NCBI GenBank assembly: GCA_016763155.1 | Contig: JAESUH010000187.1 | Location: 1-32,774, forward strand | Length of the DNA stretch: 32,774 nucleotides | Reading direction: 5' to 3' | Source: Rhizobiaceae bacterium | GTDB taxonomy: Bacteria; Pseudomonadota; Alphaproteobacteria; Rhizobiales; Rhizobiaceae | Shown here: piece after piece, positions 9,699 through 18,770 of the stretch | Position numbering within the stretch: position 1 is the first letter of the stretch | Layout: each line of letters starts with the position of its first letter | The notes under the pieces: model-generated | Database searches by the model: none | Told to the model about the DNA's origin: nothing | What the model saw: only the letters and a program-made list of their open reading frames with translations | Position numbers and translations under genes: made by a program

Positions 9699-10937
9699 AT
9701 GTCTCAAGACGCACTTCTAACGCCTATTCGGGAATGGTTGATCGACCAGTCTTTGGGTGATTCTGACATTGTTTCTCTATTTGAGACCCTATGTCTGCGC
9801 CTTACTGCGATTGGAATTCCCATTGTACGCGGCAGGCTTATTTGGTCTACGCTTCACCCACTGTTTCAGGCTGAAACAGTGATGTGGGATCGTGGAAAAC
9901 CTGCGGTTCTCGAACAATTTGTTCATCAGGATGAAGAGACCAGCACATGGTCACGCAGCCCGATGAAATACGTTATCGAAAATGAGATTGAAGTATTTCA
10001 GCGCAGGCTGGACGGTCCGAATGAGCTGCTTGACTATGACATGCTTCATGATTTGAAAAAGCAAGGCGTCACGGATTATCTTGTTTTGGCAACCAAGCTT
10101 GAAACGCCGCACACCAGAAGGCAAAATCAAACAGGTGCGCGTGGGATAATTGTGACCTGGGCCACCGACCGTCCATCAGGGTTTTCCGCAGATGATCTGA
10201 ACTCACTACAACAAATCCAGAAACGATTTGCTGTCGCATGTAAAACCCTTGTCCAGTCGCGTGTTTCAAAAAACATTACCCGAACTTATCTTGGCGATCG
10301 GGCCGGGCAAAGTGTGTTGGATGGGCAAATTCGCCTAGGTGACGGGCAAAAAACCAAGGCAGTGGTTTGGTTTTCTGATCTTCGCGGCTCCACAAGTCAT
10401 GCGGAAACAATGGAATCAGATGCCTATTTCAATATGCTCAATAGCTATTTTGAAACCACCGCTGGAAGCGTTGTGAATAATGGTGGAGAGGTGCTGGATT
10501 TCATCGGAGACGGTGTCCTGGGTATTTTTCCTTATGACAGTGATGAGGATCTGCCTGTGGCTGCAAATCAAGCCCATTTGGCGCTGGATCAGACAATCGC
10601 CCGGGCAAATGATGTGAATGCCGAGCGTCAATCTGCAGGTCTGCAACGCTATAAGTTTGGTGTGGGGCTGAATGTGGGAGAAGTCATGTTCGGCAATATT
10701 GGCATTCCTGAGCGCTTGTCGTTTTCTGTGATTGGCCCTTCTGTCAATGAAGTGTCCAGAATTGAACAAATGACTAAATTCCTGCAAAAGCCTGTTCTGG
10801 CTGGCAAAAAACTAGCTTCTCTTGCTCCAAAACGTTGGCAATCTGTGGGACCCCATAAATTGGAAGGGGTGCTTGAGCCAGTGGAACTGTTTAGCTTTAA
10901 ATGTGCGGCCAATGAATGCAGTTCCTCGCTCTTATAG
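9699..10937 (+). CDS. class III adenylate/guanylate cyclase domain protein
   Basis: VVWFSDLRGSTSHAE, GGEVLDFIGDGVLGIFP, FGVGLNVGEVMFGNIGIPERLSFSVIGPSVNEVSRIE. Confidence 0.93.
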   Translation: MSQDALLTPIREWLIDQSLGDSDIVSLFETLCLRLTAIGIPIVRGRLIWSTLHPLFQAETVMWDRGKPAVLEQFVHQDEETSTWSRSPMKYVIENEIEVFQRRLDGPNELLDYDMLHDLKKQGVTDYLVLATKLETPHTRRQNQTGARGIIVTWATDRPSGFSADDLNSLQQIQKRFAVACKTLVQSRVSKNITRTYLGDRAGQSVLDGQIRLGDGQKTKAVVWFSDLRGSTSHAETMESDAYFNMLNSYFETTAGSVVNNGGEVLDFIGDGVLGIFPYDSDEDLPVAANQAHLALDQTIARANDVNAERQSAGLQRYKFGVGLNVGEVMFGNIGIPERLSFSVIGPSVNEVSRIEQMTKFLQKPVLAGKKLASLAPKRWQSVGPHKLEGVLEPVELFSFKCAANECSSSLL

Positions 10938-11048
10938 CGTTGGATTGCTTTTCAAACAGGCGATCACGCTTTGTTTAATGGCGGAAATTTGGCAACCAAA
11001 CTAGATTTCCGTCTTGAAACACTATTTGGACAAGGCGTTAAAACCTAT

Positions 11049-11444
11049 ATGAATACCAACTTAATAATTCGCCTGCTGGTTGCTGCGGCCTGCATATATT
11101 TGCTGGAGGTCTCAGGCTTTTGGGTCTGGCTGGTAGCCCATCCGTTCTGGAGCTTTAAGGGCGTATTAATCGGTATTGCTGCCGGGATTGGTATTTTGCT
11201 CGTCGCCAAGTTGATTTTCAGATACAAGACAGGAAACAGAACCCTGACTCTGGGTCTGTTATTGCTGGCAGTCATCATTGCAGCAGCAGGAACATTTTAC
11301 GGAAAATCAGGCTTTGCCGCATCTTTTGGTGAAAACCGGACCGCCGGAGTATTTTGGTATTACGGCTATTTGGCCCTTACCACGGCAAGTTTCATGACGA
11401 TTTTTGAACTTTCCGGGTACATATTTGGTCAAAAATCACGCTGA
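11049..11444 (+). CDS. hypothetical small membrane protein (about 4 hydrophobic segments)
   Basis: Hydrophobic stretches LIIRLLVAAACIYLLEVSGFWVWLV, VLIGIAAGIGILLVAKLIF, TLGLLLLAVIIAAAGTFYG, YLALTTASFMTIFELSGY; start ambiguous (10971 or 11049). Confidence 0.65.
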   Translation: MNTNLIIRLLVAAACIYLLEVSGFWVWLVAHPFWSFKGVLIGIAAGIGILLVAKLIFRYKTGNRTLTLGLLLLAVIIAAAGTFYGKSGFAASFGENRTAGVFWYYGYLALTTASFMTIFELSGYIFGQKSR

Positions 11445-11446
11445 CA

Positions 11447-11461
11447 TGATTCGTTCGCCAA
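11447..11461. repeat. 15-bp direct repeat copy 1, TGATTCGTTCGCCAA
   Basis: Exact match to 11613-11627. Confidence 0.9.
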
Positions 11462-11514
11462 GGGTTGTCACTCTTGGAAGCGACTTACTTGATATCTATA
11501 CAAATGAATATTGT

Positions 11515-11588
11515 TGGAGGCCTCGCCCGGAATCGAACCGGGGTGCAAGGATTTGCAATCCTCTGCGTAACCATTCCCCAACGATGCC
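11515..11588 (-). tRNA. tRNA-Cys(GCA)-like gene, diverged copy (possible pseudogene)
   Basis: Reverse complement GGCATCGTTGGGGAATGGTTACGCAGAGGATTGCAAATCCTTGCACCCCGGTTCGATTCCGGGCGAGGCCTCCA; 68/74 identical to the 12735-12808 copy, with an A4-G acceptor mismatch and a G-G D-stem mismatch. Confidence 0.75.
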
Positions 11589-11612
11589 CCACCTTATTTG
11601 TGGCGAGCTGTT

Positions 11613-11627
11613 TGATTCGTTCGCCAA
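11613..11627. repeat. 15-bp direct repeat copy 2, TGATTCGTTCGCCAA
   Basis: Exact match to 11447-11461. Confidence 0.9.
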
Positions 11628-11634
11628 ATCCCCG

Positions 11635-12432
11635 CTAGAAGCGGAGAGACATGCAGGATAAGCCGCCATCCACTTTTGCTGCTTCGTTGGTATCAATAAC
11701 GATCAGCTTATAACCGTGGGCTTTTAATAGCGCTTCGGACTTGGGATAGCCCTTGCTGATGAACAAATAATCGTTGAACCGCACGATATTGGCAGCGCCT
11801 TCTTCACCCTTAGGGGCAATTATCAGCTGATAGTCGTCAAAACACCCAACTGCCGCAAGATTGGCGGTTGCAAATATTGTTTGCGAATCAAGTAGGCCGC
11901 ATTCAGTTTTGAAATGCAGAATGTTGGAAGGCGTTTTAATTCTCACCGGTGTATAGCCAAATTCACTAACAATTTTGGCAAGCCCGTCAAATCCTGCCTG
12001 ATTGGTCCGGGCGGATAATCCGATAAATGCATCTTTATCGCTTAATAGGACGTCTCCACCGTCAACCAGGCCATCTCCGGGTAATTCAATCACTTTTGAA
12101 AAGTGTTTTTCCAGAGCAGGGCGGATGTGGGCCGCTTCTCCGCGGCGACTTGGCGCACCCGGTCGAAGAACAATGGCTGCTTCTTTCAAACAAAGCGCCG
12201 AATCTTCAACAAATACAGAATCAGGGAAATCATCCAGCGGAGGCAAAAGGTCAACTTTTGCGCCAGCCTTCTTCAGTGCGGCAATATAATTTGAATGCTG
12301 TTGCGAGAATAACCCGGCATCAGGGTCTGGCCCGCTACCATCACGAAGGCCGTTTGTGACACTGGTGGCTGGCTGGCGAGTGATTGCGGTATTGAACGTG
12401 AAAGAACGTCTAGCAAACATAATAATATCCAT
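11635..12432 (-). CDS. dimethylarginine dimethylaminohydrolase / amidinotransferase-fold protein
   Basis: SVFVEDSALCL, GDGLVDGGDVLL, ILHFKTECGLL, C-terminal catalytic-Cys motif GGLSCMSLRF. Start set at 12432 (or 12420), because the longer ORF runs into tRNA-Asn. Confidence 0.88.
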   Translation of the reverse strand: MDIIMFARRSFTFNTAITRQPATSVTNGLRDGSGPDPDAGLFSQQHSNYIAALKKAGAKVDLLPPLDDFPDSVFVEDSALCLKEAAIVLRPGAPSRRGEAAHIRPALEKHFSKVIELPGDGLVDGGDVLLSDKDAFIGLSARTNQAGFDGLAKIVSEFGYTPVRIKTPSNILHFKTECGLLDSQTIFATANLAAVGCFDDYQLIIAPKGEEGAANIVRFNDYLFISKGYPKSEALLKAHGYKLIVIDTNEAAKVDGGLSCMSLRF

Positions 12433-12444
12433 GAAAGGAAAAGA

Positions 12445-12520
12445 TGGCTCCCCGAGCAAGACTCGAACTTGCGACAAAGCGGTTAACAGCCGCTTGCTCT
12501 ACCAACTGAGCTGTCGGGGA
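12445..12520 (-). tRNA. tRNA-Asn(GTT)
   Basis: Reverse complement TCCCCGACAGCTCAGTTGGTAGAGCAAGCGGCTGTTAACCGCTTTGTCGCAAGTTCGAGTCTTGCTCGGGGAGCCA folds as a cloverleaf with encoded CCA. Confidence 0.96.
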
Positions 12521-12734
12521 ACAGTTGCTTTCGTTAGCGCATATAACAAAGGCGATACCGATTTGCCAAGAGGGAAAATGCGCTTTTTTAAAAAAGTTTT
12601 TGCGACCCTTTGACAGTTTCTTAATAAAATTCCGTCCATAAGCAAATATCTGTCGTAAATAGCGATTTAGAGCATTGGCAAGGTGGATGGGCTCTGTTAT
12701 TGAGCAGCCGTTCGCGCAATATTTGTTGAGACAG

Positions 12735-12808
12735 GGCCTCGTGGCGGAGTGGTTACGTAGAGGATTGCAAATCCTCGCACCCCGGTTCGATTCCGGGCGA
12801 GGCCTCCA
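12735..12808 (+). tRNA. tRNA-Cys(GCA)
   Basis: GGCCTCGTGGCGGAGTGGTTACGTAGAGGATTGCAAATCCTCGCACCCCGGTTCGATTCCGGGCGAGGCCTCCA; complete stems and encoded CCA. Confidence 0.96.
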
Positions 12809-12909
12809 ACAACAAATAGCGCCAACAAATATTTCGCAGTGGCATCAAACTGCCCTTGGGTGGTATAGATAGCGCTGGCGATTCATTCCCTGGGCGGAGT
12901 ATTTGTAAT

Positions 12910-13575
12910 ATGATTGATTTCTCTAAAGCACGCACGATCATGGTGGACTGCCAGGTGCGAACGGTAGATGTAACCGAACTTGAATTGTTGTCGGCTATGT
13001 TATCTGTGCCACGAGAGGAATTTGTGCCAGCTGATGCACGTCCATTGGCTTATATCGACGAAGATATTCCTCTTAAATCCCTTGCAAACTCTGAGCGTTA
13101 TTTGATGGAGCCCGGTCCATTTGGCCGTTTGTTGCAATTGGCTGCTCTGCAAAAGGATGATGTGGTTTTGGATGTTGGTTGCGGCAGCGGTTATTCCTCT
13201 GCGGTGATGTCCTTGTTATGCACATCAGTTGTTGCGGTAGAAGAAGACGACGCGTTGGTAGAATTTGCTTCAAATAAATTGAACGAACTTGAATATCATG
13301 GGGCTGTGGTTGTCAAAAACCCACTGACCGAAGGATATCCAAGCGAAGGCCCTTATGATGTCATTTTCCTGGGTGGGGCTGTGGATAAAATTCCTGATGC
13401 TATTTTTGATCAATTGAAAGAAGATGGGCGTCTGGTTGCTGTTGAGGGAATGGGAAATGCTGCAATTGCGAAGCTGTATTTCAAGGAAGGTGGCAAGATT
13501 TCAGGCCAGTTTGCCTTTAATTGCTCAATTCAGCCACTGCCAGGCTTTCAAAATGAGCCGGAATTCGTATTTTAG
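12910..13575 (+). CDS. protein-L-isoaspartate O-methyltransferase family protein (second paralogue)
   Basis: VVLDVGCGSGYSSAVMS SAM motif, REEFVP; ATG at 12910 (MIDFSKARTIMVDCQVRT) preferred over 12856. Confidence 0.88.
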   Translation: MIDFSKARTIMVDCQVRTVDVTELELLSAMLSVPREEFVPADARPLAYIDEDIPLKSLANSERYLMEPGPFGRLLQLAALQKDDVVLDVGCGSGYSSAVMSLLCTSVVAVEEDDALVEFASNKLNELEYHGAVVVKNPLTEGYPSEGPYDVIFLGGAVDKIPDAIFDQLKEDGRLVAVEGMGNAAIAKLYFKEGGKISGQFAFNCSIQPLPGFQNEPEFVF

Positions 13576-13802
13576 GGCATCCTTTAGCGAAGCCAGACAC
13601 TTTCGAAAATAATCCCACTGATTTTGTTGCTAAATTGCAGCAATCTGGGGTTAATGATCATATTAACAGAAAATTAAGTTGAACATTTTTTGCGGAGAGG
13701 TATTTTACCAATGGATGGTCTCCATTGGCCCGAATGCCGTTTGAGCCGAGGTTTCGATAGTTCCACATTTTTGTTGCGTCACGAGTATAGGTAAAAGTAC
13801 AA

Positions 13803-15203
13803 ATGAGTGATATTGGCGGTAAATCCCTGCTTAGTTCTGCTAGACAAATTTCGATATTTGTCGGTCTGACTATCTCTGTATGCGGAATTCCCACAATAGT
13901 TTCGGCTGAAACGATCCACAGCGCGCTTGCATCCGCTTATTCGAATCATCCCACATTAAATGCACAACGTGCTGCAACCAGGGGCGTTGATGAAAACGTA
14001 GCCATTGCAAAATCTGGATGGCGTCCGCAAATTTTCGGCGGCGCTGACATAACCAGCAGAAATATCTCTACGCGCATTCCGACGTTTTCCTCGGGGAGTT
14101 CCACTCCTGGAGGCTTTGGCGTCACAATTTCCCAGTCGCTTTGGGATAGCAACAAGACGCTAAATAATGTGGATGCAGCCCGTGCGGCCGTGAGAGCCAG
14201 CCAGGAAGGTCTTCGAAATACCGAACAGAACGTGCTGTTTGATAGTGCCGCTTCCTATATGAATGTTCTCCGCGATCAGGCAATTGCCGGGTTTCGTGCC
14301 CAATCCCTAAAGTTTTTGAATGAACAGGTTCGCTCAGAACGTGCAAGATTTGAAGTAGGCGAGAGCACTCGCACAGACGTTGCCCAGGCAGAAGCAAGCC
14401 GGGCTGCCGCAGTTGCCCAGCTAAATCGTGCAGAGGCTAATTTAAATACTTCCCGCGCTGTTTTTCGCCAGAACATTGGGCGCGAGCCCAAGAATTTGAA
14501 AAATACTAGCGGCGTTGGTAAATTGCTTCCCCGTTCCCTTGGGGTTGCAACATCAATTGCTCTCAAGCGGCATCCGGCGATCAGATCTACCAAGCATTTG
14601 GTTGATCAGGCTTCTTATAACGTTAAATCCTCGGAAAGTGACCTGTTGCCAACCATTACGTTGGAAGGCGCAGTGCAACGTGATTATTTGAGAGATGGTA
14701 CGGGGCAAATTACGGACAGCGCCCAAATTACCGCAAGATTGCGTGTCCCTATTTATCAAGGCGGCAGGGTTTCTGGAATTGTTCGCCAGAACAAGGAAAG
14801 TTTGAGCCAGAAACGCATTGAAGTCGATCAAAGTGTTGATCAGGTGCGTGCTGCGGTGGTTTCCTCCTTTGGGCAATTGGAAGCTTCAAAAGCTTCTGTA
14901 ACTGCAAATCAGACGCAATTGCGTGCTGCAGAACTGGCTTTGTCTGGCGTAGTTGAAGAACGCAAAGTTGGACAACGAACAACTCTGGACGTGCTCAACA
15001 CCCAGCAATTGGTGATTACGGCTCAATTGTCACTTGCAAGCGATCGCCGCGATGTGGTGGTGGCAGGATATGCGCTTTTATCTGCTATTGGGCGCCTGAG
15101 TGCTGTAAATCTACGCTTGCGTGTGGCGCAATATGAGGCCGAAGAACACTTCGATGCCGTAAAAGATAAATGGTTTGGATTAAGAACTCCGGACAAACGC
15201 TGA
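13803..15203 (+). CDS. tolC: TolC family outer membrane efflux protein
   Basis: Signal peptide, ETIHSALASAYSNHPTLNAQRAA, GFGVTISQSLWDSNKT, repeated coiled-coil OEP architecture, VGQRTTLDVLNTQQ. Confidence 0.92.
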   Translation: MSDIGGKSLLSSARQISIFVGLTISVCGIPTIVSAETIHSALASAYSNHPTLNAQRAATRGVDENVAIAKSGWRPQIFGGADITSRNISTRIPTFSSGSSTPGGFGVTISQSLWDSNKTLNNVDAARAAVRASQEGLRNTEQNVLFDSAASYMNVLRDQAIAGFRAQSLKFLNEQVRSERARFEVGESTRTDVAQAEASRAAAVAQLNRAEANLNTSRAVFRQNIGREPKNLKNTSGVGKLLPRSLGVATSIALKRHPAIRSTKHLVDQASYNVKSSESDLLPTITLEGAVQRDYLRDGTGQITDSAQITARLRVPIYQGGRVSGIVRQNKESLSQKRIEVDQSVDQVRAAVVSSFGQLEASKASVTANQTQLRAAELALSGVVEERKVGQRTTLDVLNTQQLVITAQLSLASDRRDVVVAGYALLSAIGRLSAVNLRLRVAQYEAEEHFDAVKDKWFGLRTPDKR

Positions 15204-15391
15204 TTTTCATAAAACTGCGACATGCGGAATTTATCTGCCAAATTGCGTGATTTTTCAGTTGGTATCTATCCCCGACAGTAGGAATTTTTCCCCTTTTCAG
15301 CTATTTGAGAAGGTACAAGGCATTTGAAATTTGATTCGCCACGCAATGGTTGCGGTTCATTTTCTAAGAAGTACAACGTCGGAGAATTACA

Positions 15392-16102
15392 ATGGGTGAA
15401 GCAGTGGTGAAAGAACCTTCCATGGAAGAAATTCTTTCCTCTATCCGGAAAATTATTACGGATGATAGCAATGATATACTAGATCAGCCGGAGCCAGCCA
15501 ATATTGGCGCGCGTGAACCTGCTCCTTCTGCGATGTCATCTGCACCAGCACCGCAGGAATCAATTGCCCCGCGGCAGCCCGTATCAAGATCTCCAGATGT
15601 GCAGGATGCGCCTCAACCAATTCCTGCCCCGGTAGCAGCGAGGCCTGAGGCAATTGTACCTCCGCAAGAGATTTATGTGCCACCCGCACCATCACCGGAA
15701 GTTGTCGTGGAACTGGTGGAAGAAAAACCTGAAGCGGTTGCTCCGGTTTTTGAAGCACCTCGCCCAGCACCTGCCCCTGTATCTTCAACACCAGTGGCAC
15801 CCGTGGCCCGAGAAAATACTCCGGCACCTCAAGCAGAAGTTGTTTCTGCTCCTGCTCCAACCGCAGAGGCTACCTCTCGCGATGAAGCTGATACTTTTAA
15901 AGGCGCATTGATGTCGCCAGGAACGGATGAAATTGTGAGTGAAGCATTCGAGCGGTTAAAACGCGAAACAATGGAAAGCATCGAAGATAAAACAGAATCG
16001 ATATTGCGTCCAATGTTGAGCGAATGGCTCGATAACAATTTGCCAACTCTGGTGGAACGTCTGGTACGTGAGGAAATTGAACGCGTTTCTCGTGGACGCT
16101 AG
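15392..16102 (+). CDS. popZ: PopZ-like polar organizing protein (DUF2497)
   Basis: N-terminal EPSMEEILSSIRKIITDD, Pro/Ala/Glu-rich linker, C-terminal ILRPMLSEWLDNNLPTLVERLVREEIERVSRGR. Confidence 0.9.
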   Translation: MGEAVVKEPSMEEILSSIRKIITDDSNDILDQPEPANIGAREPAPSAMSSAPAPQESIAPRQPVSRSPDVQDAPQPIPAPVAARPEAIVPPQEIYVPPAPSPEVVVELVEEKPEAVAPVFEAPRPAPAPVSSTPVAPVARENTPAPQAEVVSAPAPTAEATSRDEADTFKGALMSPGTDEIVSEAFERLKRETMESIEDKTESILRPMLSEWLDNNLPTLVERLVREEIERVSRGR

Positions 16103-16273
16103 TCGCTTATAAGAGAGGCATTGAAGGTGAGTGCGCTCAGGTTTGATCTTTAGAAAATTCATAAGATCATCTGGGTGTCAATTTATTTGGTAATATGAGA
16201 ATATGCGGCGGGATATGACGATGTCCTATCCCTCGCCAACAGACAAATAAAGTTGTGTCAAAACACCGGAACT

Positions 16274-17101
16274 ATGGCTCACTATTTTAGAAATATTGCT
16301 GACTATTTTTCGTTTGTTTCTCGACGACGACAAGACACTCGCCATGCGGTGCTTCCCAGGAAAACCTATTTAGTCATCGGGTTTTCGATCATTGCGATGT
16401 TGGTATATCTGCTCGTCAGGTCTGTTGATCCGCTATTTTTGACGATAATGCTTGATCGAAGCTGGGAAAAGAACGCCTTTTTTGATTTTATCACTGAGGT
16501 GGGGAATTCCAACTGGCTCTTGATTTCAACCGGCATTGTGTTGGTCATTCTATCTTTTTTAACCGCTAATCGTTTTGGCGGTGCCAAGCATATGGTTTGG
16601 CACCGGGTGTTTTTATACGCGTATTTTTTGTTTACCAGCGTTGCCTTTTCCGGCGCCATTGTGAACTTGTTCAAACTGATTTTTGGCCGAACAAGACCAC
16701 ATTTATCCGACGGTACTGACATTTGGGCACCACTCAGTTTTGGTGACATTTTCATCAATGGCAGCTTTCCGTCCGGACATGCGACGACTGCAGGTGCGCT
16801 TGCTGTGGCGCTTAGCCTGCTTTTCCCCCGGGTTAAATGGTTGGTTGTGATGGTCTTTACGTTAGTTGCCATCAGTCGCCCCGGTGTTGGCATACATTAT
16901 CCTTCGGACGTGTTTGCCGGCGTCATGTTGGGCGGGGTTTTCACCTATTTTTATGCCCGCTATTTTGCTCGTAAGCGATTGCTGTTTGCCTTTGAAAGTA
17001 ATGGCGGAATAGTCCTTCGTGGTGAGGGAAGGGGCAAAATGAAGCATCTTGGCAGTATGATCCGGGAAGGGATTAAACCGCGTGACCATTCTAGTATTTG
17101 A
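16274..17101 (+). CDS. PAP2-family phosphatase
   Basis: [47 protein letters not shown] phosphatase motifs; ATG at 16274. Confidence 0.9.
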   Translation: MAHYFRNIADYFSFVSRRRQDTRHAVLPRKTYLVIGFSIIAMLVYLLVRSVDPLFLTIMLDRSWEKNAFFDFITEVGNSNWLLISTGIVLVILSFLTANRFGGAKHMVWHRVFLYAYFLFTSVAFSGAIVNLFKLIFGRTRPHLSDGTDIWAPLSFGDIFINGSFPSGHATTAGALAVALSLLFPRVKWLVVMVFTLVAISRPGVGIHYPSDVFAGVMLGGVFTYFYARYFARKRLLFAFESNGGIVLRGEGRGKMKHLGSMIREGIKPRDHSSI

Positions 17102-17891
17102 TTCTGGCATTGGAGGCCTGACTGTTTTACGCGAATTGCGGGTAATGATGCCGGATCAACACTTTGTTTATATGGCTGATGATGCTGCATTTCCTTTTGG
17201 CGACTGGTCGGCAGAAGACCTGCGAGCTCATATCTTGAAATTGTTTGACGAATTGATTGAAACATACGAACCGGAAATGGTCGTTATTGCCTGCAACACG
17301 GCTTCAACATTGGTGATGGAGGATTTGCGAGCTCGTTTCAGCGATGTTAAGTTTGTGGGCACGGTTCCAGCAATCAAACCCGCAGCGGAGAGAACCCGTT
17401 CCGGTCTTGTTTCTGTGCTGGCGACACCGGGCACAGTTGAGCGTGAATATACCAGAGATCTGGTTCGATCCTTTGCCAGCCAGTGTCATGTCCGATTGGT
17501 GGGAAGCGCTACTTTGGCTGTATTGGCGGAAGCTCATATTCGTGGTGAAACACTGGAAAGCGCTGAATTACTAAGCGAAATCTCGCCTTGTTTTGTCGAA
17601 CATAGCGATAAGCGCACGGATATTGTGGTGCTTGCCTGCACCCATTACCCATTTTTGACCAATGAATTTCGAAAACTGGCCCCATGGCCTGTAGATTGGC
17701 TCAATCCTGCTGAGGCAATCGCGCGCCATAGCCTCTCGCTTGTGAAGCAACCTAATGAGGCGCAGATTCTTAAGAATCTTGGCCAATTTGATGAAGCGAT
17801 TTTTACTTCCGGTAAGCCCGATTTCGCCACCAAAAGATTGTTGCATGGTTTTGGCCTGCGGGTAACTGCCGATAGCGCGCATTGTGCTTGA
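17082..17891 (+). CDS. murI: glutamate racemase
   Basis: [35 protein letters not shown] start, overlaps PAP2 3' end by 20 nt. Confidence 0.95.
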   Translation: MTILVFDSGIGGLTVLRELRVMMPDQHFVYMADDAAFPFGDWSAEDLRAHILKLFDELIETYEPEMVVIACNTASTLVMEDLRARFSDVKFVGTVPAIKPAAERTRSGLVSVLATPGTVEREYTRDLVRSFASQCHVRLVGSATLAVLAEAHIRGETLESAELLSEISPCFVEHSDKRTDIVVLACTHYPFLTNEFRKLAPWPVDWLNPAEAIARHSLSLVKQPNEAQILKNLGQFDEAIFTSGKPDFATKRLLHGFGLRVTADSAHCA

Positions 17892-18086
17892 CTTGCGGGG
17901 GAATCGAGCATATTAAATCGCAGTCTCCAGACAGCAATGTGTGGAGCATTTAACGTGTCCCGTGAATTCATCGGCCAGTTTGCGCAGATGGTTCTGTCAG
18001 TTTCCTGAAATAGGGGAACAGAGGAGGGCGCGTTTCCTTAAACTCGTGCAATAATGTGCGGGTGTTTTACTTTTGAAGGAAATGCG

Positions 18087-18704
18087 ATGAGCAAGCGTCT
18101 TGCATCAAAATATAAAATCGATCGCCGTTTGGGCGAAAACATTTGGGGTCGTCCTAAATCACCGGTAAATCGTCGTGAATACGGCCCCGGCGAACACGGC
18201 CAGCGTCGCCGCAACAAACCATCTGATTTTGGCATTCAGTTGCGCGCCAAACAAAAACTTAAAGGCTATTACGGCAATATTTCGGAAAAACAGTTCCGTA
18301 AAATTTATGCTGAAGCCGTTCGTCAGCGTGGCGATACTTCTGAAAAATTGATTGGTCTGCTGGAAAGCCGGTTGGATGCGATCGTTTATCGTTCAAAATT
18401 CGTAGCAACAGTGTTTGCTTCTCGCCAGTTCATCAACCACGGTCACGTTACTGTAAACGGCCAAAAAGTTGATATTCCATCATACCGCTGCAAGCCAGAT
18501 GATGTGATCGAAGTGCGCGAAAAATCAAAACAGCTGGCATTTGTGCTGGAAGCTAATCAGTTGGCCGAGCGTGATATTCCTGAATATCTAAACGTTGACC
18601 ACGGTAAAATGACTGCAACTTATGTGCGTGTTCCTGATTTCTCAGACGTGCCATATCCAGTGGTTATGGAACCAAACCTGGTAATCGAGTATTACTCCCG
18701 TTAA
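18087..18704 (+). CDS. rpsD: 30S ribosomal protein S4
   Basis: [43 protein letters not shown]4 domain [34 protein letters not shown]. Confidence 0.98.
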   Translation: MSKRLASKYKIDRRLGENIWGRPKSPVNRREYGPGEHGQRRRNKPSDFGIQLRAKQKLKGYYGNISEKQFRKIYAEAVRQRGDTSEKLIGLLESRLDAIVYRSKFVATVFASRQFINHGHVTVNGQKVDIPSYRCKPDDVIEVREKSKQLAFVLEANQLAERDIPEYLNVDHGKMTATYVRVPDFSDVPYPVVMEPNLVIEYYSR

Positions 18705-18726
18705 GGGGCTGACAAATTTGAATTTG

Positions 18727-18752
18727 AAAGAGCCCCTGATGGGGCTCTTTTT
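18727..18752 (+). terminator. Rho-independent terminator of rpsD
   Basis: AAAGAGCCCC-TGAT-GGGGCTCTTT followed by a T-rich run; 22 bp after the rpsD stop. Confidence 0.93.
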
Positions 18753-18770
18753 GTTTGAGGTCTAATCATT

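Noticed and set aside
11404-11696. ORFs 11404-11661(+) and 11496-11696(-) across the junction
   Set aside because: Both read through the tRNA-Cys-like gene and the direct repeats; not protein-coding.
12433-12477. N-terminal extension of the DDAH ORF (MSQVRVLLGEPSFPF)
   Set aside because: Translates part of tRNA-Asn; downstream ATGs at 12432 or 12420 are more plausible starts.
12675-12872. 65-aa ORF spanning tRNA-Cys
   Set aside because: It is translation of the tRNA gene and flanks.
12910-13575. Second PCMT paralogue as an unusual duplication
   Set aside because: A PCMT-family gene upstream of tolC is, as far as I know, a common arrangement in Rhizobiales, so not reported as novel.
16366-16893. 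175-aa minus-strand ORF antisense to PAP2 gene
   Set aside because: Shadow ORF opposite conserved phosphatase motifs.
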